This document shows, one piece after another, positions 13,890-26,642 of a DNA stretch of 64,000 bases (positions within the stretch are counted from its first letter, which is position 1; each line of letters opens with the position of its first letter). Source of the stretch: Ptiloglossa arizonensis (Eukaryota > Arthropoda > Insecta > Hymenoptera > Colletidae); contig NC_135051.1 in the NCBI RefSeq assembly GCF_051014685.1, forward strand, positions 8,699,557-8,763,556. Direction: 5' to 3'. The notes under the pieces were generated by a model, which was not told the origin of the DNA, did no database searches, and saw nothing but the letters and a program-made list of their open reading frames with translations. Made by a program: the position numbers and the translations under genes.

Positions 13890-16800
13890 GAGCCGTTGGT
13901 GGCGAAGGCGGAGACGAAGATGACAAGGAGAAGGAGGAAGAGGCCGAGAGAGAAAGGCAAGAAGCCATCAGGGAGGCTGAGGAGCGAAGGAAGGAGAAGC
14001 ACCGTAAAATGGAAGAGGAGCGCGAGAAGATGCGACAGGAAATCAGGGACAAGGTAGGGAACGATGAATACTTTGCGCGCGAAAGCTACCGATCGCCCTT
14101 CGAAGTTCTCTTAGGGTCGAGCAATGCGAAAACGACGAAAGAAACGACCGACTTGTTCGTTTCGATATCTTTCAACAGCTTGGAACCAGTTTCGTTCGAA
14201 GGCGGGCGCAAATAGTGAACGAATGGCGGAAAGCCACGGATCGAAACACACCCCGGTTATTTGCAAAATGTACGAGGCCGTTCGAATCCCCGCGCGTGGT
14301 ACCCAGCCTCGGAACGCTCGAAAATTCCAAAGCTCGCGTCAAAGCGGATGGATGCGTCTCGAGAGCATCGGCGCGCGATACACCCTCGAAATAACTTCGC
14401 AAAGATACCGGTTTACGAGACCCTCGCTTCGCTGTTATCTTCGAGGTGAAACCTCGGACCACCGTAACCGAGAATTTTCAATTACGAGCGTCGTCCCGCG
14501 ACAATCTTCCGTGCATTCCTACGGAAAGAACCGTGCTCCGATGAATAATATCGGGGACGTACGGGGTATTCACGGTCTCTCGAACGTCTTTTCACGCTCA
14601 CACCCTCCCGAGAAACGAACAGCTGGCTCTGTTTGCCGATGGATTCGCGACCCAGACTCTTCGCAGAGAATTTCTACCAGCTCGCACGAATCCGTCTTGG
14701 CCGATTTTTTCAAATCGAACAACCCGATGAAATCAATCCCGCGACCGAATCTAATACTTTCTTATCGCTTACCTCGACGACTAGCTGGTCGCGTTACCGT
14801 GGCGGAGATTATCGCGCGATAAGCGATAAATCTACGCCCCGGCGTTCCTCTCGAATCCTGGTGAAAAATGAGCCAGCCGAGATTATTATTGCTCGCGAGG
14901 ATCGATGTATTCTCCGCCGCGTTTTAAGCGCCCGCGTAAGGACACGTTCGAGGACCATTAATTACCACCGCGAGCGTACATTTTCATTTTCATCCCCGAT
15001 CGTTACTCGTTATTATCGCGTTGTACGCGTCCGCTCGTGGACTCGACGAGCGAGCCCGCGAAATTGAAATTTTCCTCGAAACGGGGAAACATTCCGCTCC
15101 TCGAGACCACGGAACGAACCCGATTTGCGAGCGAATTTCCAAACACTCGCGATTATACCGCGTAGCTAATCCGATGCGAATCTTGGAAATTTCGAATCCT
15201 CGATATTGTCTCGCGAATTGATAGAGAAATTCCCGACAAGTGGAAGCACGAGGGTAAAACGAGCGTATCGTTCGAGGCGGAGGTCTTCTCGTAAGGTCGG
15301 AGCGCGTTAGGTATCGCGATGCGCGGCGTCGATGGGAAACCGGGTAATTATCCGACAAAGTTGATTTCATAATTCGAGGACACGTTGTCCCGTATTTCGT
15401 CGGCTGCAATCGCGCTAATTGGTCATCGATGATACGTAACCGTTTGATCAACGAGGAGCATTGTTCACCGAGAGTACGGTCCGCGGTTTCGTAATCGCGG
15501 ACCCGATAACGACACTAACGAATAATCCTCGAGCCGCGATCATTTTCGCGCGCGTCGCTCTGCAAACTTTCGCAAGTGCGCAATTTCGAATCGCGAACAA
15601 TGAACGATAATGGCGGACCGTCCCCCCTCTCCCCGGCGGTGTCCACCCCCACCGCGAAAAATACCGTTCGTTTGCGCGTTTCGTCTATTTTCAAAGCGCG
15701 CTCGCGATTAATGCGTTTATTTTGGTAAACGGTCCGCTCGACTCGTCCGGCGCTTCCTGCCGGGCTTTGCGAAAACACGCTCGCGATATTTGCAAACAGA
15801 GGGAAAAGCCCCGGAAAATGTAACGGATCGACCGGATGCTCGAATCGTTACGAAAGCTGCTTACCGCCCTTTCAAACGAAAGATTCCGGGGGAAATCTAT
15901 TTGGAGAGAAAAAACCCTCCGTAACGGGGGAAACGTGGACAAGTAACGCGATAAAGGGGGCCGGGACAATGTATTAATTTCCAGGGAAAATTTCCAGCCT
16001 GGATCACCGTGCAAATACGGGGAGAGGTATAATTATTCGTCCGGGGCGAGGAGAGACGTTAATCCCGGCAAACGTCATCGAAAAGATAAATCGTCCGCGA
16101 TGGACGCGTCAGACCTCCGCCAAGAACCGAGCAAGTTAAAATGTAAATTTTATTACGCGACCGGTCCACCAGCACGCACCAACGGCTCGTGTCGCGTCCC
16201 AGACACGACATACTCCTACGTATAAACGTGTCCAACGCGAGAACATTTTATCCCCCGTTCGTATCACCGAGATCGTCTCCGTTCGATCCGAGCTACGAGC
16301 AATCTTACAAACTGGGCAAGTAGACCTTCTTTCTTGCTCTTCGAATTTCCAACGATCGAAGAAAATTCTCGAGCTCCGGCGCTACTGTACATTTTCCGAG
16401 GAAGAATACGTTCGCGGAACATTTTTTACTCACCACCGGGTATGGACACGCGTTCCCGCATCACCGAGTACAGTTCGCTGTCCCTGCGTTTTCCATTCCG
16501 GGTTGCACCGCACGAGAGAACACCGATATTTTCACCGCGAAAAAACTTCCCTTTGAAACGTACGTAACTCTTATTCAGCGTATTCAGCGACGAATGTTCC
16601 GGGAACTTTTCGCGGCTGCGGCATCGCGAGCGGTATAAAACATTTACGAGTACACCGTGAAACGGAATTGCTTATCGCGAAACGCGCAGCAAAGCTGGCC
16701 ATTGTTTGCTCGGTTTTGTCGCGACGGGAAAAACTCGATCTTCCTCCCTTTCCGCGGAGGGAATCGCTCGGAAATAATATTACTCGACGTTAGTCGGCCG

Positions 16801-19800
16801 AATGAAAAACGATCAACGTCCGAACTCTCCCGAATATTGGCAATCCGTCCTTGTAACCCAGCCTTGTTTACGTTTCTTATACTTCGTCGAGCGAAACTCG
16901 TACTCGAGTTTGCTCCACGAACGCCAAACTTGCAGGTGTCCGAACACACCTTTTTTCCAAGGTCCTTGCAGCCGGTTCGTTCATCGAACGGGTGTTTACG
17001 TTTTTCGTACACCCTCGATCCGAAACGACGTTAAAATATACCTCCTTTCCAAGCTTCTCGTACTCCGCTCTGTCCATCGAACAGGTGTTTACCACGCTCC
17101 TCGCCAATTTTTTCCATCGATACGGCGAGCAGAGCCGAACAAAAGAATTTAAAAAAAAAATAAAAAATATCGGAATTCACGATCCTCGAGTATTTTCCAA
17201 TTTTGCTCGTCGAACCGACGTCCCGTAGTCTCCCATCTACCGGTTTAATTGACTCCGCTCCAATTTGTCCTCGCGCACCAGTAATGTCCCCGATCGACGT
17301 TATTTTCTCTTCGATACGGCCGATAAAGTCGTCCAACGAAAGGAATTAAAAAAATAAAAGAGTATTTTCCAATTTCGTCCTCGCGCGTTACGAAGGACCA
17401 ACAGAGGGGGGTGGAACCGGGGCGATAATTTCGTGGAAGCGACGAACCACCGGATGTTCGAAAAGTTTTCCAACGCGGCCGATTTACCGCGAAACAGCCG
17501 ACGGGATGAAAAAGGGTCCGACAAAGGCACCGAGAGATGGAAAAGGACAAACGGATGTCGCGCGGAATCGTACCATTGTCGATCCTGATGTATTGTCCTG
17601 TCGGGACGTAGTCAGCTGCGTTGACACGACCCAGATGGAATCGAGGACTCTTACGGAATAATCGAGAAAAAAAAAAATACACGTGCTCCCGATATGCATT
17701 GTGCGTGTTAAATGAATAACTCTCGAATCGGCGCAGCGACGTCGCGCGATTAATTCTTTTCGCGTCGCGTTTGTTCGTCGAGTGCTCGGAAAATTGGCTG
17801 CGTTCAACGCGTTTCCCTCGACGACGACGACGATGCAGCTGATTTTCGAAACGAGCGCGATTTCGCGAAAAGATACCCGGTATCGAATTCGAGAATTAAC
17901 GACGACCGATCCGATCGTTTCCCGAACGAAACGAGCTCGAAACCTCCTTCGCTGGACCAGAGATCGGAATCGATTTCCCGTAGATTCGCTTCGAAGCGCG
18001 GATTACGAAAATTGAAACCGCTTTGCATCGGCGCGTAGATACGCGGGGAGCGCAGTTCGGTTCCTGAAATATCACTCCCTCGTTAAACGAGAAGGAACCG
18101 CTATCCGAGCATCTCGTTACCGTGGCTGGAATCCCCGTCAATTCGGTATCCACTTCTCCCGAGGCCGCGGTATTCGCTCGCGTAGCAAACATCGAAGGAT
18201 TAGACGCGGTGTTCGAGGCACCTCTTTCGACTCGGCTGGGTTCGTTGATAAAAAATCGTACTCCCGAAAGTTATTCCCGGATCTCTTCGTTCGCAATTTT
18301 TCCAGCAATAACGGAGCAGACAATTCCGGATATAATAACATCCGTGATCCCCACGAGAATAAAGATGTATTCTTAAGTGGAAGCTATCCCGCAAGAAGCT
18401 TTTCTTCGGTAATCGCGTCGGCACCGCAGGGTCAACGAAAATCCGATTACGAGCTCCGGCTAATGATCATCGGGAAGAGATTTCGTTGTACGTCTCTCAG
18501 GAAATACCTTCTCCGTCGTCGTCAGAGAATTCTTCTGCGCGAAATAATTAAATATGGCCGATCGTACCCCCGATTGGAGCACGCTCGCTTAATACCGTTA
18601 GTCTTGATTTATTCCCGTAATTGGAGATTCCAAGTTCGAGGATCCCTACCGAGAGATGACAACCCGAACGATTAATTAAAGAATCTTCCAGACACTGGCA
18701 GCGAGCCAAAATCGGTCACACGCGTTCGATACGATCGAACTGTTACGATCGAGTAGTCCTTTACCTTGGAGAATCGAATCCGTGAGAGCGGCGACTTTTC
18801 CAAATGTTTCCAGTAGTCCTCGGTATCGTCGACTCTCCGTTGCTCGGATCTACGAGTATTCCATCGATCGATGGCAATTTCCAAACAGCGAACGGCATCA
18901 TCGCAACGCAAACTTCGGAGGAATCCCGTTAATTTTCGAGGAAAACCGTTTAAACTCGTTCCGTAACAACGATACGGGCAAAGTTGCGCAACTGTTTCGG
19001 TTTCTGTATTCGGAGGTAGCTGCTGATGCTCGTAAATTGCAATGCTATTATACAAACAATGCGTTCGGTGCAACGCGCTGCATCGGCATGTCCATAGCGA
19101 GATAATATTTTACAATTATTAACGCGGGCGCGCGGGCGCGTGTGTTCGCCGGTACACGGATATATAAATTCCCATCGTTGTTTGACGTTTCAATTCGAAC
19201 GCGGGAAAGGCTTGTTTCCATTCCTACGTTCGACCGACGCGAGCGAAATAGTTGTTGCGTCCCAGTTTCAACTATACGAATCGATAAAAGCTTCGGCGAG
19301 CAAAGTAACGGGCCGGTTGGCTAACTCTGATTTTAATCGATACGAGACTTCAACGACGGCCAGATTTCTCGCGGTGGAAACAAGACGTCGCGAAAGAGTC
19401 TCGTTCCGAGGAATATTTTACGTTTTTTCCCGCGCATTCGTCGTGTTTCGCGAGCGCGAGTAATCCGATCCGCGATCGCGTATCTATACGCTTGCTTGTT
19501 CCTCGCTCGGATTACCCGGCAGGCTCGAGATCTTTTCGAGTGTACATTTCCGAGACACGAGTTCCATTTGTCGAACAAACGAACCATTTTTCCAAACCGT
19601 CGCCGGACGAACTTAATTCGCGATACACGGTACGAAACACGGACTTTGGTAGTTGAGAATATTTCGGTGGACCCATCCGGACGAAACAACGTCGAATTCC
19701 TCGTCAACATCGCGAACGAAGGATCCAATCGCGAGTACGCGGTACCATTTTATCGATCGTTCGTTGAAAATTTCATCTCTTCCGTTCGAGTTTCCCGAGA

Positions 19801-22800
19801 CGCGTCACCGACCGATATTTCCACGAACGATCCGAAAGCTGGATAGAAAATGTAAACGAAGACCGCGCGGCGAAGGAAACGCCGGAAATGGAGAGTCCCT
19901 GTCACCGAAATCGAGGGCCTAACTGAACGCCCATAAATCCAACAAGAAACGGACAGCATGAAATAGGAGAATACCCATATGGAACAGGGATTCTAATATG
20001 ATACGCCGGGATTTATCGTCGCGGACGCTACCGACGATATATCACGATCTTTGGCAGTATCAACGGGGGAAAAGTGTTAGCGTCGCTCTCCACCGCGATC
20101 GATACATACCCGATTATTCTTTAACCGGTTGCTCGAAGGCATTCGATGCACCCGAGCGACCGAAAAATATCGCGCGTAGCTGTTTCTTCGTTGTTCGAGC
20201 CGGTCCTCGGCCGTTGGATCGCGGAAACGGAGCTCCTCGGTTCCTCGTCGATCGATCCAACGTCCCACGATTTTCGAGCCGTGGAGAAAATGTTGCCCCG
20301 TGCCATCTCCGGCACTTTGTTCCATCGTGACACCGGCTTCCTGCTCTTACCGAGAAATTGCCCGAGGAACGACATTATTGCACCTTGTCGTGACCAATCC
20401 CCATCGACGGAGCCGTTCCAGCGACGCTGTATTTTATCGTGTACGTTATCGAGTCTCTCCGGTAGCAGCTGTTCTCTCCTCTGGCAATCGGTGGTAACCT
20501 TAACCCCCGTATCGCGGTTCGGAGATCCCCGTTAAACTCGTTTCCGACACGAGCTCTTCGTTCGCGGATCGTACGAGCGACTCTGGCCTACACTTTTCTA
20601 CTCCCGTCCTACCTAGTGTTTACATCCCCGCTCGGCTCTCAGAGACGTTTCCCCCACCGTAGCACTCGTTATCACCGTTGATCGAAAGAAAATCGTTTTC
20701 CGCATCGCTGCTCCATCTGGCGATTTTCGGAGCTACTCCGCGGCCAATTTTTCCAAATCGTACGATCAACGCGCCATCCGACCACGAGGAGAACAACGAA
20801 TGCTCGCGACTCATGCCTACAGTTTCGTCCTCGCGTCCTACGCAGTGTTTACATCCCCACTCGACTCTCAGAGCCTAACGTTTCCCCCACCGTAGCACGC
20901 GTCATCACCGTTGATCGAAAGACGATCGTTTTCCGCATCGCTGCTCCATCTGGCGATTTTCCTAGCTACTCGACGATCAATTTTTCCAAATCCCACGCGC
21001 GACGATAATGGATCTCTGGGTCACGAACGACGTCGATAACCGGGTTTCGAGTTGCACCGGGAATAAAACGATACCGATTCGCGAACCCCGCCGAGAATAG
21101 CTTTCTTTTACGTTTCGATAGGACCGCAATCGGGGCGAAACCGCTTCAACGTTCGTAACACGCGAGCACGCGATCGTTGCGCGGTCACGAGCGCCGAAGG
21201 GCACTTTTGCGTCGGTTCGCAACTGCAGGACGCTTTACGCAAGGGACGCTTTACGAGATGCATCTAATATATATCCCGTTTATATACCTTATTTACCTAG
21301 CCGCGTATACAGCGATGTTCGATCCTCGTTATCGGAGGAATCCTTTTGTTCGCTACGAACGTTGCTCTTGTTGCCGTAGGTACACAGGACGAGGCCCTCG
21401 TAAGGTTTTCTAGTCGAATTTCCTCCTTTTTGAAAGAAGAACGGACGCTCCGCGGATCGAAGTCCCGTATCGGGTGTCTACCAGGTGCTCGGAGTAATCG
21501 TGTTAATTTGTGTATCCTCTCGAAACGAAACCACGGTCGGGCAACGCCCATCGACGAGGAGCTGCTCCGATTGCTCGACCCTCTCTCATTGTTTCTGTTT
21601 TACACCTTATCCGCGAAAGAACCGAAAAAACGTGTCCCCTCTAGGCCTAGGCTCTCGTCGAGAGAATCCAGAGACGCGGTGCGCCTAGAATTTCGTTCGA
21701 AATGGAAACGGAGAAGGTTGCGCGTCGTTCTTTCGTCGTGGTGAAATTCAAAACGGACTCGATACAAAAGAGAGAACGCGCACGGGTATCGAGACGCGTA
21801 ACCCGTCAAGGTTCTCGATATCCGAAAGCCGGTTGTCTTTCTCCGCGTTAGAACCACGGTGAATATGAAGCGCGCGGGCCGTATACCGCCGGAAAACGAA
21901 CGAGAAAAGTGTAAAATAGGGAGAAGGGAAACAGACAGCTTTCCAATTTCACAAATTCATGACCCGCGGAAACTGCGACGTCTCTTCGGGTAGACTGACT
22001 GACTGGTGTCAATAAAACGGCCCGGCAATACCGAGAAACGGGAACGTGGGTCGTGCGTGGAACTGACGGAAAGTCGGGGATACGCGGCTCGGTTTTAAAT
22101 CAACCCGAGTCTCTCTCGTGATCCACTCGCGCGTCCCCGTGACGTAATATTTTTCGTCCACGGGGCTACGAACGAACGCGTAGGCCAAACGAAACGATCT
22201 TACGTAAAAATTGTTCGATGTTTGCGAATGTTTGGTTCCCGTGGTTTGCGAGATACGTTTGTAACGCGTCGACGAGACGCGATTCGAGGTCGCTCGAGCT
22301 ACGAGGATGCACCCGGTACCGAGCCGGTGCACCGAGAACATCGATTCCAGGCCATCTCGCGCTCGAACGTCGTTCGATAGTCCGAACACAGGCTCGATCG
22401 AGCGAGACACAAACTACGTGTCGGGCTAATTAAGTTTCACCGGCGATAATTAAAATCCGGCGTCCAATCGATATTGTGTTTAGCACGAATAGCGCCCGGG
22501 AGGGCGTCAAAGGCGACGGGGAGGGAAAGAGAAGAAAAAGAAGAAGACGAGGCGGAAGAAGAAGAAGAGGAACGAGTCGGGCGACCTCGAAGGAGTCGAG
22601 GAACCAGACCAACCGAGACCAGAGGACAACCGGGCGCCCCGGAGGAGGAAACGAGGGAACGAGAGCCGAGCGGGACGACCGAAGAGAGAAGATTGAACTT
22701 AACTGGGGTCAAATTGACTCTAGTAGGGAGTCCCTGCATTCAATATGGCGACTTCCTAATAGAGTCAGGCTGACTCCTTTTAAGACGTTCGCCGAACCAT

Positions 22801-25800
22801 CGCGAGGGTACTCGAGGATGCGCGCTAAATATCGCGCGTTCGAGCGTTCTTTCCTCGAACACGTACGAGTGTTTTATGTAACGCGATCGAGAGGCGAGGA
22901 AAACGGCGCGCGAAATGCGAACGATTCGGTACCGCGTACCGATAATTTCCCGATTAAAACTACAACGAGCGTCGATAAATTCTTTTCCAATCTCTGCGCG
23001 ATAAACGCCCGTAATATAAATTCGCGCTTCGTCGAACGCGCCATGCCGCGCCGCGCCTCGAAATTGCAGATTTTAATGCAGCCGCACTCGCGTACGCGCA
23101 ATTAGAAAATTAATCTACGTAATTGGTGTATCGAAATTAATTGAATTTCATTAATTACATCGTACCGATATTAATCAAATATTGTAAACGCGAGGCGGAG
23201 GACGACGGTGCACGGCGTCGATGCGAAATTGTTGTCCAGTGGCGCGCGGCGAAGATAGAAACAAAAAAATCGGGGGAAAAAAAAAAGGAAAAAGTGCATC
23301 GGACGGGCCAACGTGTCGCGACCCCCTTTTCGGCCTTTATTTATCCGCGCGATGAAATTGCACGCTGGAATTCGCCGATCGTTCGAAACGTTCGCGATTC
23401 GACGTAAAATCGAAACCGGAGAATCGCCGACTCGTCGGTTACGAAATCGGACCGTCCCGGATTCTCCGCGAACGGCAAAAAAAAAAAAACAAAACAAAAG
23501 AGAAATACGAAAACGGAAAAAAGTTTCGCAATCGACGCGCGAGCCCGTGGACCGATCCAGGGATACCGATACACCCTCGATTACGAAATTAACTCTGGTT
23601 TCTCGAGCGTACGCTCTTGTGAACGCGCTACCGTCTTTGCGAACGAACCGGACGCGCGACGCGAAAAAGAAAAAAATAGGCAACGCGCGGTTCGGTGAAA
23701 AGGTCTCGCCGAAAATGTCGCAGTGCGACGCGGCTTGCGGATGCGACGCGGCGACTCGGGCCGCGCGTGCACATGCAGCTCGCACACGCACGCCGGCGTT
23801 CAACGCGAAAGACTAGCGTTTGAAGATTTCTCGGGGCGAGTCGCGAGTGCGTCGCAATTATGCAAAGCGTCGTTCTCCTCCGTAGGCCGCTCGACTTTTC
23901 GAATTAAACAACGCGGCCGCGGTAACGACGCGTCTCCCCCTTACTCCCGCCCACTCCCCCCGATAATTACAAGACGTTAAACGCAACGACGCGCGATGCG
24001 TTCTATCGCGTCGGAGCGTTACGCGTGTCGCGATGCATTAATTAACGTCAGGATCGGTGCATCGTGTTTGACGCGTACGCCAGCCACGGGCGTCGTTTAT
24101 CCTCGCGGTATCTGTCTGCTCGTCGCGCGGCTCCACCGCGCCGCGCCGTGCTAATGGAACCGAACACCGGAAAAACAAGGAGAGACAAATTCGTCTCTGT
24201 CCGACCACGCTCTCCCCCCCCGGGGGTAAAACGAGATTCTAGCGGAATTAAATACACGTAAATGTAATTGCGCGCAAAATGCTCGGAAGAAGAACGACCG
24301 AAACCTGAATACTTCCTTCGCGTTCGCGGGCGCTCTTCTCGATCAATTATTCGAAAGAAAGGAAAAAACGAGGAACGGTGGGATCCGTGTTCGTTTTTTC
24401 GCTTATTTCGCGCGCGTCGATACACGGGCCCGCGCTCGCGAACCAGGATGCCCCTGGACCCGAGTCGACGAAGACGACCCACCTGCGCGAACATACGAAA
24501 CGAAAGGATCGCTCGTTGGCAATCTTTCGCGACAGAGAGCACCGAATCGACTAATCGAGAGAATAGAAGACCCGTCTGGTCTCGCACCGCGCGGTAACAA
24601 AGGGAACGGTGCACGGGGATCGGAACAAAACGCGGAACGTCGATGCAAAAAGGAAAACGAGACGGGAACAACGACAATAACAACGAAACACGGGAAGGGA
24701 TAGGGATAGAGGATCCGTGCAGCGTTTGTAGGGTACCACGGTATGTCCGTAGGCGGTTACAATACCGCGGTATGGAAGCAGCACTCGTACAACCGATCGC
24801 GTGTCTGGCTTGTACCGCAATCGGGCTCATTGTCCGGCGACAAGAGTGCCGAGGGTACAAAGCATCGAGGTACTCGCCGCGCGTACCTGCCACGGCCTCG
24901 TAAACGCGTGCTGCGGCGAACGTCGTTGCGGCTCGATCCGACTAGACGATACCCCGTAAATAGGGAACACCGCGGTAACGTGTACCACCGTGTTACCTAC
25001 CGAACCCGCCTTTCCAGACCCGGAGATCACCCAGATACACGAGACCGATACCATTACCGGACCAGACGCGATCGACCCTTCGAAATTCGACGAAACTTTT
25101 GTACCGCGCGCGACATCTACCTGCAGATGGCTAGTTTCCAGCCACCCGAGGATCTCTACGCAGGACCCTGGATCGCTTTTGCGTCTCGCGGTTGCAACGA
25201 AGCGTCAGCAACGACCTAACGTTTCGAAGGGCATTTCGAGAGCATCTTGGGTTCGAGAGCTCTCGTTAGGGAACGAGACGTCTCGGGACCGATATCCCCC
25301 GAACCGAGAGAAAGCTCTCGATTATTTCGTAACGCCGGAAGTTTCTCGTTAACGATGTTTGGAAACGGGCTCGTTGTCTCCGGCGAGAAAACTCGGAGAC
25401 TCGCGAGTCGGTCTCGCGCGAGGATCGAGCGGAGCCGTAGAAATTAGGCTCGAGCGCGGAATCGGAAATCGATCCGGGTACTCTCTCGTCGGGCGATCCC
25501 CCGTCGAATTGCCCCGGGGAAGAAGGAACGATCGTAAAACGCGAGGAACGTTTGCCTCGCGTAAACGCGAATCCGTCGTAAATGGCCGCGTACGTTTCAT
25601 TTAACGAAACTCGGGGCCCCGCGCGGACCAACGCGGCAAGAACCCGCTCGGTTTAATGCAGATTTAAACGACGGCTCTGAGCGATATCGGGCCGAAACGT
25701 TTGTTACGTCGCTCGTAAAACCTGTCGAACTCGCGCGCACCGACCCCGTGAAACGCGAATCGAGTTACCCCGTGTCTTTATAGTTTATTTGTTGCTCGAT

Positions 25801-26642
25801 AAACCGGCAAATCTCTTCGGCGAATAAAACGTTCGGAGAAAGCCGAGTTCCGACGATATCCACACCGATCGCGAGTCGACTGCGACACGACCACGATCGC
25901 TCGAAATCGCGCGAAACGTTTACGCGCCCGATCGAGCCATCGATCCGTCTACCGCGCGTAACTGCGTCCTCGAAGCCCAACCAGACGACGAACCTAACGC
26001 ACCGGAAATTACCTGCTACGTATCGCTTCGTTATCGACGTCGAACTCGATCTCCTCGCTATTTTCTCGCGGAGCGAATTCATCTCGTTCTCGTTGTTGCA
26101 GTACAACATAAAGAAGCGAGAAGAGGTACAGGAGCTGACTCAGGAAGAACCGAATCCTCTGATGCGCAAGAAGAAAACGCCGGAGGAGTTGGCCGCCGAA
26201 GCCGAAGCGGAGGACGACGACGAGCTAACCAGTACGTATACGCGTGTTTCTTGCTCGAACGGAAATACGAAAGACCTCGCGTGCGTCTTCCTAGAGACGC
26301 GATCGTGGAAATCGCGGAACGGGGTTAAGAACCGAGGTCTGCGAATTTACGAGGCGTACCGAGAGACTAGCTGTCCGTTCGACTAACGCGGCGGTGCTCC
26401 GACACGACAGGGACTGATCGATGAAGGGTTAACGAGCCGTGGCTAGAAATCGAACAGAGTTACCCTACATTTCGAGCGAATCGAACGAGTAACGCGTCGC
26501 GGGCCGAAATATACACAGCTTACGCGCGAGATTCGGCTGGTTACACGTGCAACTGTCTGTTCCAGGAATCAAGAACTCGATAGAATCGCATATACAAGAG
26601 ATCAAAACGCAAGTACTGGAAGGTAATTGCGATCTCCAATAA
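13890..26642 (+). CDS. cpx: Complexin, 3' three coding exons (N-terminus outside window)
   Basis: Complexin binds the assembled SNARE complex at synapses, clamping spontaneous and promoting evoked vesicle fusion. Coding exons are 13890-14053, 26102-26231 and 26566-26642; all have AG acceptors and GT donors and the phases join without a shift. The first begins in phase 1 and encodes a glycine/acid-rich start (GAVGGEGGDED), then the charged accessory and central helices (RQEAIREAEERRKEKHRK, KMRQEIRDK), the SNARE-binding part. The second continues YNIKKREE and contains EEPNPLMRKKKTPEELAAEA, characteristic of insect complexin. The last encodes a short amphipathic helix ending NCDLQ and stop; CDLQ is a CaaX-type prenylation motif, comparable to CVMQ in a Drosophila isoform. 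About 123 residues are present; only the roughly 18-residue N-terminal exon is missing. The intron between the first two exons is 12 kb and hosts mir-929. An alternative last exon without CaaX, known in flies, was not identified. Confidence 0.94.
16981..17375. repeat. Imperfect direct repeats
   Basis: Two pairs of related segments. A block around 16981-16999 recurs at 17074-17092 (CATCGAACrGGTGTTTAC). A longer block starting TCGATACGGC at 17117 and ending AGTATTTTCCAATTT near 17204 recurs, shortened, at 17311-17375, both copies containing an A-rich tract. They look like decayed local duplications. Confidence 0.6.
20605..20992. repeat. Direct duplication of about 158 bp, period about 229 bp
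   Basis: Copy 1 spans about 20605-20762 and copy 2 about 20833-20992. Shared blocks include AGTGTTTACATCCCC, GTTTCCCCCACCGTAGCAC, ATCACCGTTGATCGAAAGA and CTGCTCCATCTGGCGATTTT, in the same order and orientation, with scattered substitutions. No ORF is conserved between the copies in a meaningful way. Confidence 0.85.
22698..22784 (+). ncRNA. mir-929: microRNA precursor mir-929
   Basis: The arms 22698-22732 and 22750-22784 pair along 35 positions. Only positions 6, 7, 15, 16 and 26 mismatch (counted from the base), three pairs are G-U, and the loop is 17 bases, which is the shape of an insect pre-miRNA. The 5' arm carries, at 22711-22731, a sequence starting AAATTGACTCTAGTAGGGAG, which I recall as the mature miR-929-5p of bees and flies. 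The 3' arm (about 22752-22773, beginning CTTCCTAATAGAGTCAG) resembles miR-929-3p with a few substitutions. It lies in the complexin intron on the same strand, so it is probably processed from the cpx primary transcript. From memory, mir-929 is also intronic to cpx in Drosophila, so the arrangement appears ancient. Confidence 0.92.

Larger units (their letters stand above)
14054..26101 (+). other. Complexin internal intron, 12 kb
   Basis: GT at 14054 and AG at 26100-26101, with a pyrimidine-rich acceptor. Apart from the mir-929 hairpin and local duplications I find no gene here. Long ORFs on both strands (for example near 18.1, 19.0, 22.5 and 24.5 kb) overlap each other in several frames, are rich in Arg and Ser, and reflect CpG-rich composition. 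Confidence 0.8.

Noticed and set aside
14054..14215. Read-through of the complexin exon into the intron (54 extra codons)
   Set aside because: The GT donor at 14054 and the downstream exon fit the family perfectly; the read-through residues resemble nothing in complexins.
14255..14320. GTTCGAATCCC, resembling a tRNA T-loop
   Set aside because: No D-arm, anticodon stem or acceptor stem can be drawn around it.
17896..18376. Minus-strand frame with a hydrophobic segment (FILVGITDVIISGIVCSVIA) continuing after one TAA
   Set aside because: The frame is interrupted by a stop, lacks a usable start or splice sites, and a + strand ORF covers the same bases. Looks like chance.
22474..23105. Two overlapping + ORFs with poly-Glu or poly-Arg stretches
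   Set aside because: They run across the purine-rich tract and straight through the mir-929 hairpin; the hairpin explains the conserved part.
1..26000. Dozens of ORFs of 60-280 codons on both strands (for example 24048-24893 minus, 4400-5206 plus)
   Set aside because: They overlap one another in several frames, are dominated by Arg, Ser and Thr from CpG-rich codons, and show no domain, signal peptide or splice logic. Stop codons are rare at this composition.
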